Assembly: GCA_027972325.1 (NCBI GenBank)
Contig: JAPMOS010000053.1
Coordinates: 186,001-250,000, forward strand
Direction: 5' to 3'
From: Paratrimastix pyriformis
Taxonomy: Eukaryota; Preaxostyla; Paratrimastigidae
DNA length: 64,000 nucleotides
Shown: piece by piece, positions 1 through 9,900 of the stretch
Layout: every line of letters starts with the position of its first letter
How positions within the stretch are numbered: position 1 is the stretch's first letter
The notes under the pieces: generated by a model
What the model was told of the DNA's origin: nothing
The model's database searches: none
Seen by the model: only the letters and a program-made list of their open reading frames with translations
Translations under genes and position numbers: made by a program

Positions 1-3000
1 TTGTGGCTGGGGCCGTGGCGGCGGGGCAGCGGGACTGGAGCAGCATCGGGAGCGCCGTCGAGGGGCCGCCGGTCGCTCGAGCTGGCCGACCGCTACGCCG
101 ACGGGGCCCTCTACAGCTCCTTCGCCCCCGACGGGCGCTTCCGCCCCCGCCCGTCCCCCCCTGGTCCGCCCCGCACGCGCACGCCACGCCACGCCAGCAC
201 ACGTCCGCGCCCCCTGGGTGGGACCCGTGCCTGACCGAGGGGGCGGCGGTGGTGGCGGGGGCTTCGTTCGGGTGTGGGCAGCACGTCGGGCCGATCGCTG
301 TCTGCCCCGCGGGGGACCCGGGTCTCGCTGGCCCTGGCCATGATGGCGGGCGAAGTGCCCTCGGCCCCCGCATCGCCCCTGGGCCCCCGCACGCCCCGGC
401 TGCCCTCCGAGGCGCCCGGTCCGCAGGCCATCGTGCCGCCCCGCCCCCACACCATCACTGCCCTCCCACCCCACCGCCAACCCGCCCCACCTCACGGCCT
501 GCCCTCCCACCCCCAACCGCAGAGGAGGCCCGCATCCTGCTGCCCTCGGCGCCCACGCCCACTCCCCCGCCGGGGCCCCCCGGGGCCGCCGCCCTGCCGC
601 CCATCGGGACCTCGTCCCCCCGGGTGGCCGCCGCCGCCGCCGCCTCGGGCCGCCCGGTGCCCGTGCCGCCGCTGGCCCTGGGCACGAGGCCCCACCACAG
701 GCGCCGCGACTCGGAGGGCTCCGGCAGCGCGGGTGGTACCGAGGCGGCCCCCACCACCGAGCGGACGGTCTTCCGCTCCTCGCTGACGCCCCGCCAGGCC
801 CAGGCCCTGGTCGCCAACAGCCTCCTCTTCGCCCCCGCCTACGGGCCCTCGCCCCGCCAGCCCGCCACGGGGCGCCCCATGCGCATCGACCCGGCCACCG
901 CGTCGGCCGCCTACCCGCCCCCGCCCCTCGTGCCCGCCGACGGGCCCCCGCCCCCGCCCCTGCCCGCCTACCCGGCCTCGGCCCCGCCAGCGGCAGCAGG
1001 GCCGCCGCACCCCCTGGTCGCCGAGGGGCCGAAGTTTGCCTCGGCGGGCCCGAGTCCCGGCGGCCGGGCCGAGGGCGGGGCTGCCCTCGGGCGTGCCACC
1101 GGTCCCCGTCCGTCCCCGCGGGCCGAGACGGCCCCCCCCGGCAGCCGCACCGACGACGCCGATGCCGATGCCGATGCCGATGCCTTCCTGCGCACCAGCG
1201 CCTCCTTGGGGCCGCTGGGGCTGCTGGGAGCCGCGTCCTGGCGGCCGGCCACGAGCGCCCTCACCGGGACGGGGACCGCCCGGGGCCGCACCTCCGAGAG
1301 CGGGCTGGGCTTCCCCATCCAGTGGAGCGCCGCCCGGCCCGCCACCCAGCCCGCAGCCACCCGGGGAGCGCCGCAAGGGACCCCGACCGACGCACCTTCG
1401 CCGCGGACCCCCTGGCGGCAGGCCCGGAGCCTGGGCCCCAGCGAGGCCGCCGAGGGCGAGGGCGAGGGCGAGGGCGAGGGCGAGGGCGAGGGCGAGGGCG
1501 AGGAGGGGCCGCTGGATGGGCCGCTGGACCCCCGGGCGAGCATCGCCAGCAGCAGCGCGGCCGGCCCGGGGCAACAGCTGCTGGGGGCCTCGACCCCGAT
1601 GAGCCTGTGGAGCGAGGCCTCGACGGCCACCCCCAACCCCACCTTCGACTTCGTGGTGGCCCCACGGCCCGCCAAGCAGCCTGCGCCCCTGCGGGTGGCA
1701 GCACCCGTGGCCACTCGTCCGGCCCCCCAGGCCCAGCCCCTGCACCAGCTGCCCCAGCCACAGCAGGGGCCACCCAGCCAGACGCCCAGCCAGACGCCCA
1801 GCCAGACGCCCAGCCAGACGCCCAGCCAGACGCCCAGCCAGACGCCCCGCGGGACGCCCCGCCTGTGGGGGCCGAGCCCGCTGCGCCAGTCGGTGACCCG
1901 AGTCACCTCGCCCCCCACGGCCCGGGTCGCCCCAGCCCCGAACGGGGCCCCCGACGCGGTCCCAGGCGCGGCCCCTGAGGCGGACGCGGACGCGGATGGA
2001 CCAGCCCACGCCCTGACCGCGAGTGCCCTCCCCCCGGCCCCGGCCCCGGCCCCGGCCTCCCCGTCGGCTGGCGGTGGCCCCTGTGGGGACGCCGCTTCAG
2101 GGGCGGAGCCAGGGAGCCCGGGGCCCATCCCGCCCGCCGTCTCGCCGCCCCCCGCGGCCCCGGCCCGGCGGGTCCAGTCGCCCATGGGGGGGCGGGCCCT
2201 CTCGACCCCGCTCCTACTCCCACTGAGCGCCCGCCCCGACACGCGGCCCCTCGTCCAGGTCGCCACCCCACGCCCCCGGCACCCACCTCCGCACCCCGCA
2301 CCCCCGCACCCCCGCACCCCCGCACCGTTACTGCACCCCCGGCTACTGCACCCCACCTGGGGGGCCGGCATGACGGCATGACCGCCGTTGCTCCTCTTCC
2401 TGCCTGACCCTTTCCGTCTGGCGTGTGCGGGACTGCTCTCGGGGTGCCGTGGGGGCCGGGCGGTGGCGGGGCAGTCGATGGACGCGCTGGGCTTCCGCTC
2501 GGCCCGGGCGGCCGATGGCGGGGCCGGGGTTTTGGCAGTGCGCCCCCTCCTGCTGGCCGCCGGGAGCCCCCAGGCGCCGGCGCCCCCCTCGACGGCCCCA
2601 TCCGGTGCCCACAGGCCGCGGCCATCCCCCAGCCGTCCCGGCCGCCTCCTCGAGGGCACCCGGCCCGCCTCTCCCCCGCCCGACGTCACCCATCGGCCCG
2701 CCACCAGCGGCCCCGAGCCGGCCGGCCCCTGTGCATCCACTGGCCCAACTGCCGTCCCCGGACACTCCTCGCCCACCGGCCGGGGCGGGCCCCTCGTCTC
2801 GCCCCTGCGCCGCTCCGACGCCCCGGCCGCCAGCCCGCGCCCCCAAGGGGCCGCCCCCCCGGGGTCGCTCCCTAGCCCGCAGGGCGGCCGGCCCAGCCCG
2901 CTGCCCCCGGTGCCGCCCTCCCTGCCCGGGGCGGCCCGGCCGCGGCCATCGCCCCGCCTGATGAGCCCCGCCCCCCGGCCGGGCCCCGGCTCCCTCGCGG

Positions 3001-3482
3001 CCTCGCCCCGGCCCGCCTCCCCGGGGCTGCTCTCGTCGCTCTCCACCCCGCGGCCGCCCCGCGTCCCCCCGCCCCCCGCCGCAAGCGGCCTCCTGGCGGC
3101 CACCCCGCGGCTCTCGTTGCCCGCCGCCCAGCACAGCCCCGGCCCCGGCCCGCAGCGGGAAGGAGCACCTGAGGGCCCCCCCCTCGCACTCCTGACGGCC
3201 ACCTTGCGGCCCTCGGCATCCCCTCGCCCAGCGGCGGCCAGCATCGACCTCGTCGGCCTGGCGGCAACCGCCCCTCCGGCATGCAGATCGTCTGTCTCGC
3301 CCCTCCCCGGCCCCCCCTGACCCCTCTTGCCCCCGGCCCCTCTCCGCACCTCCGATGGAGTGCCCCATCTGCGTGCGCCTGCCCCCTTGGCGACTGACCG
3401 GCCCTTGATTGCTCGGCCCCCTGCGTGCAGACGGCCTCTGGAGGAGCTGCTCCAGGACAGCCCCCCGCATGGGCCCCTCTAG
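1..3482 (+). CDS. Proline-rich protein of unknown function, 3' part
   Basis: The gene enters from the left edge. Exon to 163 (reading ...LELADRYADGALYSSFAPDG), intron 164-522, exon 523-2258, intron 2259-2474, exon 2475-3289, intron 3290-3430, last exon 3431-3482 ending LEELLQDSPPHGPL and TAG. All joins keep frame, and the donors read GTCCGC, GTCGCC and GTCTGT. The protein is rich in Pro, Ala, Ser and Gly. It carries coding micro-repeats: Asp-Ala near 1150-1185, Gly-Glu at 1453-1503, and a 12-bp SQTP repeat at 1775-1848. Many SP and PRL motifs suggest a disordered, possibly phosphorylated tail. I recognise no domain and assign no function. Long open frames also run on the other strand here because of base composition. 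This strand is preferred because the splice phases fit. Confidence 0.5.
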
Positions 3483-3797
3483 GCTCGCTCGTCCCCCCCC
3501 CCCCCCCCCCCCCCGCGAGCGGCTGTTGCAGGGACTTTCTCAAGGCATCTGTGTATGGTTTGTACGGAAAAATACGCTCGCGCGCTGCTCGCCTTCACCG
3601 CCCGCTCCCACCGCTCCCGCCACCTCGGGGGCGACGCCCCCGGCCGCTCCGCCATCCCGTTAATGAACCAACCCCATGTACACCACCGCCAGCTGCCCCA
3701 TGTACATTCCCGCCAGCCTCGGCTTGTGCTTGTGCTCTTGTGCTTGGCCGTGGCCTTGTGCTTGTGCTTGGCCGTGGCCTTGTGCTTGTGCTTGTGC
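3483..3797. other. Convergent intergenic spacer with poly-C and a 24-bp repeat
   Basis: It lies between the TAG of the proline-rich gene and the stop of the pyroglutamyl peptidase gene. It holds a poly-C run near 3488-3511 and, at 3720-3800, a repeat of TTGTGCTTGTGC and GGCCGTGGCC blocks. No gene is seen. Confidence 0.5.
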
Positions 3798-4627
3798 TTA
3801 GGCCAGCAGCGAGGGGTCGACGAGGGCGGCCGCCAGGCGCTGCACGACGGCCAGGTCGACGCGGAGGGGCACGGCATCCTCCAGGGGAAGATGCACAAAC
3901 ACCGCCGGCAGCAGACTGCGCCCGGGGGGGGCGGCCGCCCGGGGTATGCTCGAGGGGCGGCGCCCCTGCACCAGGCCCGTCCGGATGGCGCACAGGGTCC
4001 GGTAGAGGGTCTCGTTGCAGTAGAAGGTGCCCGCGTCCCGGGACCACTCCACCAGCCGGCCCGAGGAGGTCCCCTTCCCGCGGGATGAGGCGACGAGCGG
4101 AGCCAACTCGTTGGGCAAAAGGTCATCGATCTGGATCCGTTGCAGGTCGGCCGTAATTGGGAGGAAGGGCAGGCTCTGGTGGGGCGGCGACGGATGAAGA
4201 ATGGGTGGACAGTGGCAGCAAGACAGACGTCAGCGAAAATGCTGCCACCCGATGTTTCAGCCATAATATTAGCGGCAACCGTTTCGATGTGGATATCAGC
4301 GGAGCCCGCATAAACCCCCATGTGAATCACGCAATCATAATTGGACTGCCCCGCCGGGAGATTTGATAGATAATGTGCAAAATACTGTGCCCCATCGTGA
4401 TTCACTGGAAGGACGACAGAGTCGAAACAAATCTTTGTGGAATTCATCGTGATGCACGTCCCACCGAGCGCTTGGGCAACATCTTGGGAGGGATTGGAAG
4501 TCAACGTGCCGAAAGGTTCAAATCCCGAGACAAAGGCCCGAATAACCCTTCCGCCTTCCGGGTTGTCTGCTGACGCGGCCATAACCGCCACCAGAAAACA
4601 AAGGGTGGGTGCCCAAAAAGCACTCAT
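3798..4627 (-). CDS. Pyroglutamyl-peptidase I (C15 family), likely secreted
   Basis: Two exons, 4627-4229 and 4175-3798, with a 53-nt phase-0 intron (4228-4176, donor GTCTGT, acceptor CCAG), give 258 residues. The family removes N-terminal pyroglutamate from peptides. The fold markers are clear: GFEPFG near the N-terminus, the catalytic Glu in IHIETVA, the catalytic Cys in AGTFYCNETLY, and the catalytic His in FVHLP. The triad is therefore complete. Cytosolic members are about 210-220 residues. The extra length is a hydrophobic N-terminus (MSAFWAPTLCFLVAVMAASA) that looks like a signal peptide, so the enzyme may act in the secretory path, in lysosome-like vacuoles or outside the cell. The ATG at 4627 is the first in frame and starts the signal-like stretch. 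Confidence 0.88.
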
Positions 4628-5311
4628 CTGGCTACCGGCCCCAGGGGTCGCGTGTCAGCTTTCTTTTTTTTCGTGTCAGCTCTTTGGAGGTGCTCCTGTG
4701 CTGGTGCTGGTGCTGGTGTTCCTGCGATTGCTGTGACATTGGGTCGTGTGGCCTGTGGACGAACGAAGGCAAGAAGCCCAAGCATCAACATCCAATCCCT
4801 CCTCCACACCATTCCCTCCACCCCAGAGATGCGCCCCGGTGGGAACGTCCCTCCCCCACCCGGCCTCGTTGGGGGATCTGGCGTGAACTTCCGGGGCTGA
4901 TGGTCCCCAGTCTGCTGCGGGCACCCACCTCCAGGCTGGTTGGCCCCCGATACCCCACTACATCGGGGCCTGACGCCGGGCCCGAAGCCCCTTCCGTTGG
5001 GGCAAGGGGGGCTGCCGCGGGAGTTGGCGCCGGTTAAATTCTCGCTGCCACTGTCGCAGTAAGTGGGAGTGCTCGAACATGTTGTGCCTGGATTGATGAG
5101 TGGTGATCATTGAAAAGGAAACAAACGTGGAAAATCGAAACGGAAACAATCAAAGACAAGTGTGCGAAACGCGGCTTGCGAAACAACAGGGAGAAACAAT
5201 CAGTTGGGCACGGAGCGCGCCGCCGCAATAACAAAAAAAAAAAAATGAGGAAAAAAATGGTATCACCAATCGGGGGGGGAAAAACCATGACATTAATACC
5301 AACCAGGTTGG
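4628..5311. other. Intergenic region
   Basis: It lies between the start of the pyroglutamyl peptidase gene and the stop of the membrane protein gene. The first part is GC-rich without a convincing frame; the part after 5040 is AT-rich. It contains one copy of a dispersed repeat (4988-5080). Confidence 0.5.
4988..5080 (+). repeat. Dispersed repeat B, copy 1
   Basis: About 92 bp that recur at 20946-21040 with small indels and substitutions. Shared blocks are CCCCTTCCGTTGGG, TGGCGCCGGTT, TTCTCGCTGCC and GTGCTC. Both copies sit upstream of a minus-strand gene. No coding sense is seen. Confidence 0.7.
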
Positions 5312-6125
5312 CTAATACCGTGGCTTGCGGGGGCTCACGGTGCCTTCCTTGGCGAGGGTGGCCAAGCAGTCCTCGAGATGGTCGCGGTCATAGAAGTTTT
5401 TGTGGTGCTCCGAGACAACCGCGCCTTGACGTTTCAGGTGGGTGAGGGGACACCAGGCAGACTCGATTTGTTCGAGATTGATGGCCAACGAGAGGGCATA
5501 GAGTTTCGAAGCACGCAACAGATTCCGCAACAGCCACCCGTGGCTGGCGGCATAACCAGAAGTGTGCAGATCCTTGCGGAGGACCTTGGTATCAGCAAAC
5601 TGGAGGCCGAGGAAGGAAGCAATGAAGAAAAAGAGCACCTTCGACAAGAAGAACTGGAAGAACAAAAAGATCGCCAGGCAACCGGTGTAAAGAGCAATGA
5701 TGAGCTTCGCAAAAATATTGCGAGATTTCAGCTCACTCTTTGAAAGCTCATCAAGTTCGTCGTTCCAGAGCTTTGCCGTCCCATTCGCGTAGCCGCAAAA
5801 TTCGCCTATGCCACAAGAAAATGTTGAAACCAGAAATTGGTGGGCAAAACATACAGTTGATGCGGTCAAAAATGCACATGCGAGAAATTGTGCCACGGTC
5901 CAGGAGGAGATAGTCCCGAATACGGAACCGCTTCACCGAGAAGAAAGGCGTCAACATCCATTTGTATAGTAGGATAATCGTGGTCAGATGAAGCGAGATG
6001 AACTCGAAAATGCTCAGATATTGCAGAAATCCACCAAAAAAAGTGCGGATCCAACCGATCCGGCGGACGTGGATCATGAAGATCGAAGGAAGCAGGTTGC
6101 GCTTCAGTTTTTCAGGCGCACTCAT
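5312..6125 (-). CDS. Multi-pass membrane protein, unrecognised
   Basis: Two frames join through one intron. Exon 1 runs from the ATG at 6125 (MSAPEKLKRNLLPSIF) to about 5908. The intron ends at 5819 with acceptor CATAG, and exon 2 continues to the stop at 5312. Two donors (GTGGCA or GTATTC) both keep frame, so the junction is uncertain by a few residues. There are three or four hydrophobic spans: one in exon 1 around LTTIILLYKW, and a long one in exon 2 (IIALYTGCLAIFLFFQFF and following). The C-terminal part has a basic stretch (LLRNLLRASKLY) and an acidic, charged tail. About 240 residues. A copy of dispersed repeat A lies about 65 bp upstream of the start. I do not recognise the family. Confidence 0.6.
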
Positions 6126-6191
6126 ATGAGCTTGATTTGCCTGAATTGCCAGGGGGACAGAGGCTGAGCTGAATTTCGGATATGGAAAGAG

Positions 6192-6293
6192 GGAAAAACG
6201 TGTTGGCCCGGGGACAATGGGGCAATTGCCGGAGAAGAACGATGAAAGGGGTGAGGGAAGAAAGAAAGAGAGGGAAGAGGAGACGATACAAAA
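6192..6293 (-). repeat. Dispersed repeat A, copy 1
   Basis: On the minus strand a pyrimidine-rich lead is followed by TCTCCGGCAATTGCCCCATT and GTCCCCGGGCCAACACG. The same block recurs at 6531-6640 and 40605-40700 and, interrupted, at 39573-39840. This copy ends about 65 bp upstream of the membrane protein start at 6125. Confidence 0.8.
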
Positions 6294-6530
6294 GGAAAAG
6301 AAGAGGATTCATTTCAAGAAAAGGGACAAAAAGAAAGGATTTTACCCCACTCGCCGTTTTAGCCCATCTGGCTAGTTCAGGCTCGGAGTGCCTTCAATGT
6401 TCAAGAAATCTCGTGTATATATTAAGATCAAGTCACATCCGTCACCTCTATCCAGATTTCTCGCTCCGTCCGCACAGTGTGTTGGAAAAGGAAGAGGCAA
6501 TCATCGCACGACGTTGGATGCCATTCAGGG

Positions 6531-6640
6531 GGGGAAACGTGTTGGCCCGGGGACGATGGGGCAATTGCCGGAGAAGAACGATGAGAGGGGGAAGGAAGAA
6601 GAAAGAAATAGAGGGAAGAGGAGAACGATACGAAAGGGAT
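6531..6640 (-). repeat. Dispersed repeat A, copy 2
   Basis: Same orientation as copy 1 and about 340 bp away. The similarity runs from the GAAACGTGTTGGCCCGGGGA block through the GA-rich tail (plus-strand reading). Confidence 0.8.
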
Positions 6641-6936
6641 TTCGTAACATTCACTCTTCGATTGTGTCGTCTCACTAAACAACCTCATCCGGAAGAATAA
6701 ATTCTGCTCGTATAGCTTTGCGAGTCTGGTTTATTCTCACTCCTTCTGCGTCTTTTTTTGAAGGTTCCGTCGGCAGGTAGACCCCCCCGTGGAGCCGGCC
6801 AGCCGCCGCTTCTGCCGCCGTTTCCTCCAACACATTTGCCTTCTCTCCCCTTCGCTCCGAGCTGGAACTCTGCGGGCCACTCTGTATTGTCTACGAGCGC
6901 CGCAAATTGGCCGAGTTGGAACGCGCCTTCTCCACT

Positions 6937-9900
6937 ATGAGTATGCTTAAAGTAAACACACTTGTGCTGGTCGTCCTAGACAGAGACAATCCTTTTTCTC
7001 ACAGCTCTGCCGCCGAGTTGGCCAAAATTCTGGCATCGGAGGGCTCGCCCTTTTCCTGCCTGAAGTTCAAGGTCTCCACTTTTTTCTCTTTCCCCCGACA
7101 GTCTTTGGGTGCCGACCACAGTACACGCCTCTGGACCGAGGGCATATCGAGGCCTTGAAATCGCTCTTTTCGCCACGGAGCAAGGTCACGAACATGGAAT
7201 TCCTCAACACCATGATGGGCGACGAGGCCGGGGCGGCGCTCTTCCGTCTGATCCGCGAGCAGCTGCCCGGTCGCCTGGCACACCTCGCGCTCCCTGGGAA
7301 TAACCTTTTTGTGGCTCCGCCAGCCCATGGCCTCGGAACACCCTCCACCACGCCAGTCCTCGCGCCCTCTCTTGTGGTCCGTTCCCTGGGCGAGCGACCG
7401 GCGGGGGCCGTCATCCAGTGCGCATTCATTGCCCCCGCCCCGCCCGCCGCAGGCTCTGGCGGACCTCCTCTCCTCTAGGCGGGCGGGCCTCGTGTCGTTG
7501 GTGCTCTCGCACAACCCACTCGGCGATGGGGGCTTCCAGCACCTGGTGGACGTGGTGCCCCAATGCCCCCACCTGGCCAAGATCGGCCTCGCCGGTCGGT
7601 CCCCCAACCCGACGCCCAGGGTTCCCTTGTGAGTGAGTGAGTGTGTGTGTGTGGGGGGAGGGGGAGGGGAGGGGAGGGGGGAGGGGGGGGGAGGGAGGGG
7701 AGGGGGGGAGGGAGGAGGGGGGGAGGGGAGGAGGGGAGGGGAGGGAGGGGGGGTTTATTGGCCTATTATGCTGACCACACACGCCACCGGGGCCGATGGT
7801 TGGTCTCCTGTGGGTCGGCCCTCCCAGAGACGGCCCTGACGGGAGCAAGTGGGCACGCCCTGGGGCGCCTGGTGGACGGGCTGCCCCGGCTGTCCCAGCT
7901 GGACGTCTCCCAGAACGCCCTCGGCGACCCGGGGCTGCTGCCGCTCTTTGCGCGGCTCGTCCGCAAGCTGCCCGCCATCACCGGGGCCCGGTCGGAGTCC
8001 CTCTCGCCCCTGATGGGGCTCCCGGTGGTCCTGGCCTCGGAGCCTGACCCCGACCCCGACCCCGAGCTCGACTCCGAGAGCCCCCCCCTGGTGGACGCCT
8101 GCGAACCTGTCCGCTCCCGCTGCCCGCCTGGCGCGCCTCCCCTCTCTCACCTCCCTCGGTTAACCGACTGACCGGCTGGGGTCGGCGCAGAGCGTGCCGA
8201 TCTCCCTGCTCGGGCCGGCCCCGGCAACCCCGGGCAGCAGCGGGACGCTCAACGCCTCGGCAAGCAGCGGAGTGCTGGGCCTCCCGCCGCCCTTCGCCGC
8301 CCAGCCGCCTCTCCAGGCCCAGCCGCCCCCGCGCCACCTCCCGATGGACGGGGCGCCCCGGCTCAACCCGCTGGGACTGGGCGGGGGCTTCCGGGTTGTG
8401 GTCCCGCCCCTCACCCCCGGTTCGTCCTCCACGCCCCCGAACGGTGGCGGCCCGCCACCTGGATGGGGCACCGTGGGGGCGCTGCGACCAGCCCCCCCTC
8501 TAGCGCCCCTCACCCCATCGGGGCCCATGGCGATGGCGCTCACGGCCCCCCTTCGGCCGCCCCCCATGGCCGGCCGCGGCCCGATCCGGCCCCATCCTCA
8601 GGTCCGTGGCCCCCTCCTCCTCCTCCCCTCCCTCCTCCTCCTCCTCCCTCCCCCTCCCCCTCCCCCCGCCGTTCGGAGCAGTGCTGGCCATGGAGATTCC
8701 AATCATCCTGTGCGATCGTGGGTCGGCGGGTCGGTGGGCGGGTTGCAGCCATCCCGGGGGCCGCCGAAGGGGCTGGAGGTGCTCAACCTGCGCCAGACGG
8801 CCATGTCGGGGGCCGGGGCCCACTCGCTCATCTCGGCCCTGAAGGTGTGCACCTCGCTGCGGGCCCTGGACCTCTCCGAGAACCCACTGGACAAGGCCTC
8901 GGCCCGCGAGCTGTGCTCGTGCATCGTCGGCCACCCCTCCCTCAGAGACGTCGTCGCCAAGGGTCCGCCGCGCCCCACCCCTCCCATCCCAGCCACATCC
9001 CCATCACAATTCACAGCCACGACCACTACCACAACCCCAGCTCGCGGAGTTGGGCACGGGTCGGCCCACGCCCGCGATCTTTGTTTACCCGGTGCGTTCC
9101 TCTTCCCCATTCCCACTTCCCCTTCCCCTTCCCCCTTCCCCTTCCCTTCCCCTTCCCCCTTCTCCCCATTCCCCATTCCCGGCGTGGACAGGGTTGCCCA
9201 ACGGGGCCCTGTCGCAGCTTGTGGGGCTGGCCGTCGACATGAAGGACCGCGCCGCCCGGGAGGCCCGCGAGGCCAAGAAAGCCGCCCGGAAGGCCAAGCC
9301 CCCCAAGGTCGGCCAGCCCGATGGCCCCAAGGGCCCACCTGCCGGCGGCCCGCCCACCCAGCGGGGAGCCGCGGGGGCCAAGCCAAAGGGGCCCCCGAGG
9401 CCGCCCCTGAAGTGCGTCCGCTGCCTCGTATGTCCGTCGCCCCCGCCCCGCCATCGATCCCCCGCCCCGCACGGTCACGTGCCCCCCTCCCCCCACCTCG
9501 TCGCCTGAGCGGGTCGTGATCGGGGCCATGATCGGGGCCATGATCGGGACCATGATTGGGTTGAACCGGGCCAGACGACGAGGTGGGGGCCTTCTCGCGG
9601 CTCAAGTACGCCACCACGGGCAACCTCTGCTGGACGGGGGCCCTCAGCGTCCTCTTCAGCCTGGGGCTGCACGTCTACTCGGCCGTCATGGTCCCGCCCC
9701 GCCGCCCCGCCGCCCCGCCGCCCCGCCGCCCCGTCAACCTCCTGGCTGCGCCCCCTCCGCTCCTCCGGTGCGCCCGTCTTCATCTTGTCCTGGTGGCGGA
9801 CTCGGTGGGGGCGCTTGGTGGGGCACTTGGCTGGGGTCGGTGGTGCGGGTTGGGGCCGTAGCGGACGCTGCTGCTGAAAGGCTACTACGAGGCCAGCGCC

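Noticed and set aside
968-3349. A long open frame on the minus strand opposite the proline-rich gene
   Set aside because: High GC leaves few stops in any frame. The plus strand has phase-consistent GTC donors and a sensible last exon; the minus frame has only low-complexity Gly/Arg/Pro sequence.
5036-5050. tRNA-like B box in dispersed repeat B
   Set aside because: GGTTAAATTCT in copy 1 is imperfect and copy 2 (GGTTGACTTCT) lacks it, with no A box or clover-leaf visible.
5312-6125. PEX11 peroxisomal protein for the membrane gene
   Set aside because: Only loose likeness in a short stretch (KLYALSLAINL); the hydrophobic pattern and other PEX11 signatures do not match.
7081-7110. A 30-nt intron in the LRR gene
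   Set aside because: The next CAG acceptor at 7129 gives a 49-nt intron that reads directly into YTPLDRGHIEAL in frame.
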